DNA from: Sinohyriopsis cumingii
Lineage: Eukaryota; Mollusca; Bivalvia; Unionida; Unionidae
Length of the DNA: 64,000 nt
Assembly: GCA_028554795.2 (NCBI GenBank)
Contig: JAPYKE020000562.1
Coordinates: 108,955 to 172,954, forward strand
Direction: 5' to 3'
Numbering within the stretch: position 1 is the first letter of the stretch; each line of letters starts with the position of its first letter. The translations under genes and the position numbers were made by a program. Shown here one piece after another: positions 61,455-64,000 of this stretch. The notes below the pieces were generated by a model. It was not told where the DNA came from, did not search any database, and saw only the letters and a list, made by a program, of their open reading frames with translations.

Positions 61455-62500
61455 AGGGGCTACTCATGGGCGAGAATCTGAATCTACAGCACTATGATTC
61501 ACAATCGGTGCTAGGCTGATTCTAGAATTAAAGTGTATTCTAGTCTGATCCCAGCTCCAATAAAATCGGTGCAAGGTTGATCCATTCATTTGAGTGTATT
61601 CTAGGCTGGTCACATCTTATGGTATGCTATCCGCTAAGCTGTGCTCAGCATAATAGTGTGGGCTGATCCCATCTTCAAGCAAATATATGCTAGACCGATC
61701 CCATCATTATAGTCTATTCTGAGTTGGTCATACCTCGTGTATAATTGGTGCTAGGCTGTTCCCGTCATGAAAGTGTTTTGTGGGCTGATCCCAGCTTCCG
61801 TACACTGTGCTAGACTCATCCAAGCTTAAGTAGACTATGTGCTGAGCTGATCGCAGCAAACTAGTGTATTCTGGCTGATCCCATCTCAACTAAATCTATG
61901 CAATGCTAATCCCCGCATCAGAGTAGCTTCTGGGTTGATTCCAGATTAGTCATCAGCATGAAGAAAGTATTCTTATTCTTTTTATATTTAAAACTGTAAA
62001 AGGAATATATCAAACGGGCAAGACCTTTACGCTCTTAGTATAGCATATGGACTTTTCGCGTATTAACTAAATCTATGATAGTCTGATCCAGGTATAAGGG
62101 TGTATTCTGGGTTCATCCCAGATCAGTGCAATAGAGCTATCTTGATCCAAGCATGAATAATTTATTTTTTAAAAATTGCAGAAGAATGTATTTAACTCTC
62201 GTGCACTTTGATTTATCAGTATAGCATTTACATTAGGTTAGATCCCAGATTAGTGAAATAGATTTAGGTTAAGATAATCCCTGCATTTAAATGTCAGCTG
62301 ATCCCAGCTTTCGTATACGGTGCTAGGTTGATCACAACTTAAGAAAAATCTGATCCCAGCATTCAAGTGTATTCTGGGCTGACTAAGACTATGTCCTTGG
62401 CTGATCCCATCTTAACAAATTCTATTCAAGGCTGATTCCCACGTAAGTGTGTGTTTTTTGGTGATCCCAGATTACTGAACAAGAGCTAAGCTGATCCAAG
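61455..62500. repeat. Diverged ~62-bp minisatellite built on 'ctgatccca'
   Basis: Two alternating half-units, 'gtgtattctgggctgatccc' and 'atcggtgctaggctgatccc', recur more than 20 times with heavy substitution. The array is interrupted by unrelated DNA at ~61960-62060 and ~62150-62220. Old, noncoding. Confidence 0.85.
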
Positions 62501-63044
62501 GATTTACATTATTAGTGTAGCATATGAGTAGGTGATTTGGGGAAAATGCTGTACCCTAGCCCTTGGCAGTTACATGAGAAAGTACTGAAAATCAGTAGCA
62601 TGAACAATCTAAGTACACACAACACCATGTAGCCATCAATAGGTGGTGACTGGGGTGGTGGCTGGCCAGCATACATTTATAACAATAGTTTGATGCAGAG
62701 AAAATAAATCCATTTTCCGTACCTTTGAAGAGCCAGAGAAGTCACTTATAGTGTACATCCCATAGGAAACGTTCTGATCCACGTAATCCTCCAACAAGCC
62801 CCACAAAGGCAGCAACTATTCTTGCATAATTCTCAGTCTGCCTCTGAATTTCAAGGTACATATACAACACCCATGTGCAAGTACTAGCCAATGCCTAAGC
62901 CTTATAATTTGATATTACATCAGCTCAACACACTAACATTTCCTCCTTTAAATGTCATTATCAGACAAAGCCCATTGCAACACTGGCAATGTATTCCTAA
63001 AATAACTCAAGATCATCAAGGTGTGCATAAACTGAAATTTAATA

Positions 63045-64000
63045 ACTTATCATTTCTGATGTGAAATCATGGATGACTTGTAACAAGCTGCAGATGAATG
63101 ATGATCAAACTGAGGCCATTCTGATCACAACACAAAGACTTTGTCATTCACATCCTTTATCTCAAAACAATAAATATCAGCAACGCCAACATTAAATTCA
63201 CACAATCAGTACCAAACATAGGTGTTACTCTGGACAGTACTCTCACATTGCACCAACATGTCATGAACATATGCAAGGCTGCATATCTTGAGCTGAGATG
63301 CATCAGCTCAGTTCGCAAATATTTTTCAGTTGATGCCACTAAAACACTTGTGTATTAATTAGTACTTTCAAGACTGGACTATTGCAACTCAATTCTGTCT
63401 GGTTCATCTCAATATCTACTCCAAAAACTTCAAAAAGTTCAAAACACAGCTGCTTGGATCATACTTAGAGTATCACGATCAGAGCACACCTCCCCGCTGC
63501 TCTGTACCCTACACTGGCTATCCATTCGATCCAGAATCAAACACAAAATTTGTTCTCTGAGCTACATTTCACTGTCGGACTCTAGTCCAACATACCTATC
63601 TGACTTCACCCATGGGTACACACCAGCAAGATACTTACGCTCCTCTTCTGACAATCGTATACTCATTATTCCCACTATGAAAACAAAGTCATATGGACAG
63701 CGTTCTTTTGCATACCAGGGCCAAGCAACGTGGAATGAATTGCCCACTGAACTTAGACACAAAGACACAGTGATCACATTCAAGTGGGCTTTCAAAACTC
63801 ACTTATTTCGACTGCAAGAGCAAACTTAAAGACCTAATAATGTTTCCTACCTGAAATATTCTCAGCATGTTTTTTATTTTTTAATGTTTTTCTAATTTCG
63901 TGTTGTTTGTTTTTGTAATAATATTATTATGTTTCTTATCTTATAGGTGTTGTCTAATGTTGTAAAGCGCTTAGAGCTTCTAAAGATTAGGCGCTATACA
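63045..64000 (+). mobile_element. 3' part of a CR1/L2-type LINE, running off the window
   Basis: The translation shows WMTCNKLQMNDDQTEAIL (~63070-63125), IGVTLDSTLTLHQHV (~63220-63262), LSRLDYCNSILSG (~63365-63403), LHWLSIRSRIKHKI (~63513-63553), YLSDFTHGYTPARYLRSS (~63595-63650), GQRSFAYQGQATWNELP (~63697-63750) and FKTHLFRLQ (~63793-63820), ending at TAA near 63829. These are the conserved C-terminal blocks of CR1/L2-group elements. Breaks: at least one stop (~63357) and one frame change between 63125 and 63180. The catalytic YADD region is missing (5' truncation). The 3' untranslated region ends 'taaagcgcttagagc' and 'ggcgctataca' exactly at the window end. Confidence 0.85.

Overview
The window looks like AT-rich, repeat-dense animal DNA, most probably from a mollusc. 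The reasons are spliced host exons, two tRNA-headed SINE families (one ending in a 'gcgttaaaccc' + (AAC)n tail that I associate with mollusc genomes), several LINE clades, a hAT element, Polinton fossils and many very long (TA)n tracts. The mollusc assignment rests on memory of such repeats and was not searched. There is no bacterial gene organisation. Nearly all intact gene content is one spliced gene; most of the rest is mobile-element debris.

Layout. 1-0.9 kb: a diverged ~99-bp satellite. 2.4-4.0 kb: a 5'-truncated LINE on the minus strand, kept in a single frame. 4.4-10.9 kb: SINE pieces, short tandem duplications, microsatellites, a hammerhead-ribozyme-like motif, a large hairpin and a perfect 198-bp inverted repeat built around a SINE head. 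17.76 kb: a possible terminal exon of a membrane-anchored protein. 18.6-19.95 kb: a foldback hAT element with an exact 8-bp target duplication and a LINE tail inside it. 22.4-29.4 kb: a mosaic in which a LINE is split by a 2.27-kb Polinton-like short element, then an almost full-length RTE-type LINE on the minus strand, then a Gypsy fossil scrap.

36.8-45.7 kb: an eight-exon plus-strand host gene for a ZP (zona pellucida)-domain protein. The exons join into 999 nt (332 aa) with every splice phase consistent: signal peptide, ZP-N, ZP-C, RRKR furin-type site, and a C-terminal hydrophobic tail suited to a GPI anchor. A 19-bp minisatellite runs into exon 4 and supplies its splice acceptor. A TATA box with a perfect splice donor at 33.3-33.4 kb may be its promoter and untranslated first exon.

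50.3-56.1 kb: a broken Polinton/Maverick-type fossil (packaging ATPase, phospholipase-A2-like protein, integrase, helicase, DNA polymerase pieces, zinc-ribbon ORF, HNH nuclease). 56-63 kb: AT-rich DNA with SINE traces, a (CT)n/(TA)n tract and a ~62-bp minisatellite. 63.05-64.0 kb: the 3' part of a CR1/L2-type LINE whose 3' end matches the LINE tail inside the hAT element. No rRNA, functional tRNA gene or CRISPR array was seen.
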